In this document: positions 5,403 through 6,705 of the stretch, piece by piece
Numbering within the stretch: position 1 is the first letter of the stretch
How the letters are laid out: each line of letters starts with the position of its first letter
DNA from: Bacillota bacterium
GTDB lineage: Bacteria; Bacillota; Desulfotomaculia; Desulfotomaculales; Desulfallaceae
Direction: 5' to 3'
NCBI GenBank assembly: GCA_009781965.1
Contig: WQUS01000088.1
Location: 1-6,705, forward strand
DNA: 6,705 nucleotides
The notes under the pieces: model-generated
Seen by the model: the letters and a program-made list of their open reading frames with translations, nothing else
What the model was told of the DNA's origin: nothing
Databases searched by the model: none
Made by a program: the position numbers and the translations under genes

Positions 5403-6692
5403 ATGCTTACGACACGGCCCCGCGGCACGGCGGATATTCTGCCCGGCCAGGTGGAAAAGTGGCGCTTACTTGAAGCTATGGCGGCCAAGGTAGCCATGGA
5501 ATATGGCTATCGGGAAGTGCGCACGCCGATTTTTGAACATACCGAGTTGTTTATCCGTGGTGTGGGCGAGGATACCGATGTAGTGGAAAAAGAGATGTAT
5601 ACCTTTCAAGACCGCGGTGAACGCAGCGTCAGCATTACCCTGCGGCCTGAAAATACTGCCGCCGTGGTGCGCGCTTACCTGGAGAACAGCCTGTATGCCG
5701 GTCCGCAGCCGGTAAAACTTTATTATATCGGGCCCATGTTCCGCCACGATCGTCCCCAAGCCGGCCGTTTCCGCCAATTCCATCAGTTTGGGGTGGAGTT
5801 GTTCGGTACCAATCATCCGGCCTCCGACGCCGAGGTCATGGCGATGGCCATGGATTTTTGCCGCCGTCTGGGTCTCACCGATTTGGAACTGCATGTAAAC
5901 AGCGTAGGCTGCCCCAAATGCCGGCCCCTGATGCGGGAGAGCCTGCTCAATTTTTTTGCGCCCTTTCATGACGAACTGTGTCCCAATTGCCGGAACAGAT
6001 ACCGGAAAAATCCCCTGCGGCTGCTGGACTGCAAGACCGAACGGTGCGCTGAAATTTCCGTTGGCGCTCCCACCACGGTGGACTGTTTGTGCGAGGACTG
6101 CCGGGCCCATTTTGAACTGGTGCTGCTTTATCTGGACGACTTGGGGATAGCATATAAATTGAACAGCCGTTTAGTCAGAGGTTTGGATTATTATACCCAT
6201 ACCGCCTTTGAAATCATGGCTTCCGGTATCGGCGCCCAAAGTTCCGTTGGCGCCGGCGGCAGGTATAACGGTCTGGTTGACGCCGTAGGGGGCGCGCCGA
6301 CGCCGGGGATTGGATTTGCCCTGGGTCTGGAGAGGATTATGCTTTCCCTGGAACAAAGAGGCTTCGACCCCGGGTTCAAACCAATCCCGGCGGTTTTTTT
6401 GGCTGTTACCGGCGCTCAGTCCTTTCGGGAAGCCTTTAAGTTACTGGCCTTAATCCGCGCCGCCGGTTTGTCGGCAGATTTGGATTACCTAGGCCGCAGT
6501 TTGAAGGCGCAAATGAAATATGCCGGGAAACTGGGTGTCCGCTACACGGTGATCATCGGCGAGGAAGAGCTGCGGCAAGGCAGGGTTGTGCTGCGGGATA
6601 TGGCCGCCGGCGCCCAGCAAGAGGTACCCTTAACCGATCTAGTCTCCGAGCTAATCCGGGGACTGAGTGCTAAAGAAAGACAGGAGGATTAA
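5403..6692 (+). CDS. hisS: Histidyl-tRNA synthetase
   Basis: This cytoplasmic class II aminoacyl-tRNA synthetase charges tRNA-His with histidine using ATP. The 429-residue length is normal. Visible landmarks: the N-terminal RPRGTADILP (5-14); LRPENTA (80-86); class II motif 2, FRHDRPQAGRFRQFHQFGVE (113-132); the HisRS-specific LVRGLDYY (257-264); motif 3, GIGFALGLERIML (302-314); and a C-terminal anticodon-binding domain from about 327. A cysteine-rich insert (C170, C173, C193, C196, C210, C215, C228, C230, C233) resembles that of clostridial HisRS and may bind a metal. The start is fixed by an in-frame TAG immediately before ATG 5403. The ribosome binding site is GGGGG at 5388-5392, 10 nt upstream; the stronger-looking AGAGGAG at 5377-5383 is too far away. 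It has its own promoter and probably continues into aspS, which starts 4 nt after its stop. Confidence 0.97.
   Translation: MLTTRPRGTADILPGQVEKWRLLEAMAAKVAMEYGYREVRTPIFEHTELFIRGVGEDTDVVEKEMYTFQDRGERSVSITLRPENTAAVVRAYLENSLYAGPQPVKLYYIGPMFRHDRPQAGRFRQFHQFGVELFGTNHPASDAEVMAMAMDFCRRLGLTDLELHVNSVGCPKCRPLMRESLLNFFAPFHDELCPNCRNRYRKNPLRLLDCKTERCAEISVGAPTTVDCLCEDCRAHFELVLLYLDDLGIAYKLNSRLVRGLDYYTHTAFEIMASGIGAQSSVGAGGRYNGLVDAVGGAPTPGIGFALGLERIMLSLEQRGFDPGFKPIPAVFLAVTGAQSFREAFKLLALIRAAGLSADLDYLGRSLKAQMKYAGKLGVRYTVIIGEEELRQGRVVLRDMAAGAQQEVPLTDLVSELIRGLSAKERQED
6682..6687 (+). promoter_or_regulatory. Ribosome binding site of the gene following hisS
   Basis: A perfect AGGAGG overlaps the last hisS codons and lies 9 nt before ATG 6697, showing that another gene starts here. 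Confidence 0.85.
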
Positions 6693-6696
6693 TCAG

Positions 6697-6705
6697 ATGT
6701 CCGAA
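6697..6705 (+). CDS. aspS: Start of the gene after hisS, probably aspartyl-tRNA synthetase (3' end outside the window)
   Basis: Only three codons (Met-Ser-Glu) are in the window, so the product cannot be recognised from its sequence. The assignment rests on the very common Firmicutes order hisS-aspS, the perfect ribosome binding site and the 4-nt spacing from hisS, which indicate co-transcription and probable translational coupling. Confidence 0.55.

Noticed and set aside
5234..5473. 79-codon frame starting with GTG in the terminator and running through the hisS promoter
   Set aside because: It spans the terminator, promoter and leader, overlaps hisS out of frame, has no ribosome binding site, and its product has no recognisable features.

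Overview
The window looks like chromosomal DNA from a low-to-mid GC, Gram-positive anaerobe of the Clostridia, most likely the Peptococcaceae group (Desulfotomaculum/Pelotomaculum-like). The reasons are the Firmicutes gene order recJ - rel - metallo-hydrolase - hisS - (aspS), a RecJ with the long Firmicutes C-terminal extension, a clostridial-type HisRS with a cysteine-rich insert, a DUF896 protein, and strong purine-rich ribosome binding sites. The genus is an inference and was not tested by any search.

Left block (1-4127, + strand): the 3' part of recJ, then a full-length bifunctional (p)ppGpp synthetase/hydrolase (rel/relA) whose start lies inside the end of recJ, then a glyoxalase II-like metallo-beta-lactamase-fold hydrolase 42 nt further on. 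No terminator is visible between them, so they probably form one operon covering DNA repair, the stringent response and small-thiol/aldehyde metabolism.

Middle block (4128-5264): a small DUF896 gene on the minus strand, converging on the hydrolase gene, and a tandem-CBS-domain gene on the plus strand. These two diverge from an AT-rich intergenic stretch holding a 39-bp, almost perfect palindrome (4453-4491). Each arm carries a TATAAT box for one direction, so it looks like a symmetric divergent promoter or operator. The CBS gene ends in a strong intrinsic terminator.

Right block (5265-6705, + strand): a near-consensus sigma-A promoter (TTGACA, 17 nt, TAAAAT), a leader of about 100 nt with a terminator-like hairpin, and complete hisS. 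The first three codons of the next gene follow, very likely aspS, with an excellent ribosome binding site.

Most of the window is housekeeping. Compared with the usual Bacillus-type order (recJ-apt-rel-dtd), apt and dtd are absent here. The points most worth a second look are the palindromic divergent promoter, the Cys/His tail on the DUF896 protein, a stand-alone CBS protein beside Rel, and the short hisS leader hairpin that is not a T-box. I saw no mobile element, CRISPR array, tRNA or rRNA, and no clearly new multi-gene system.
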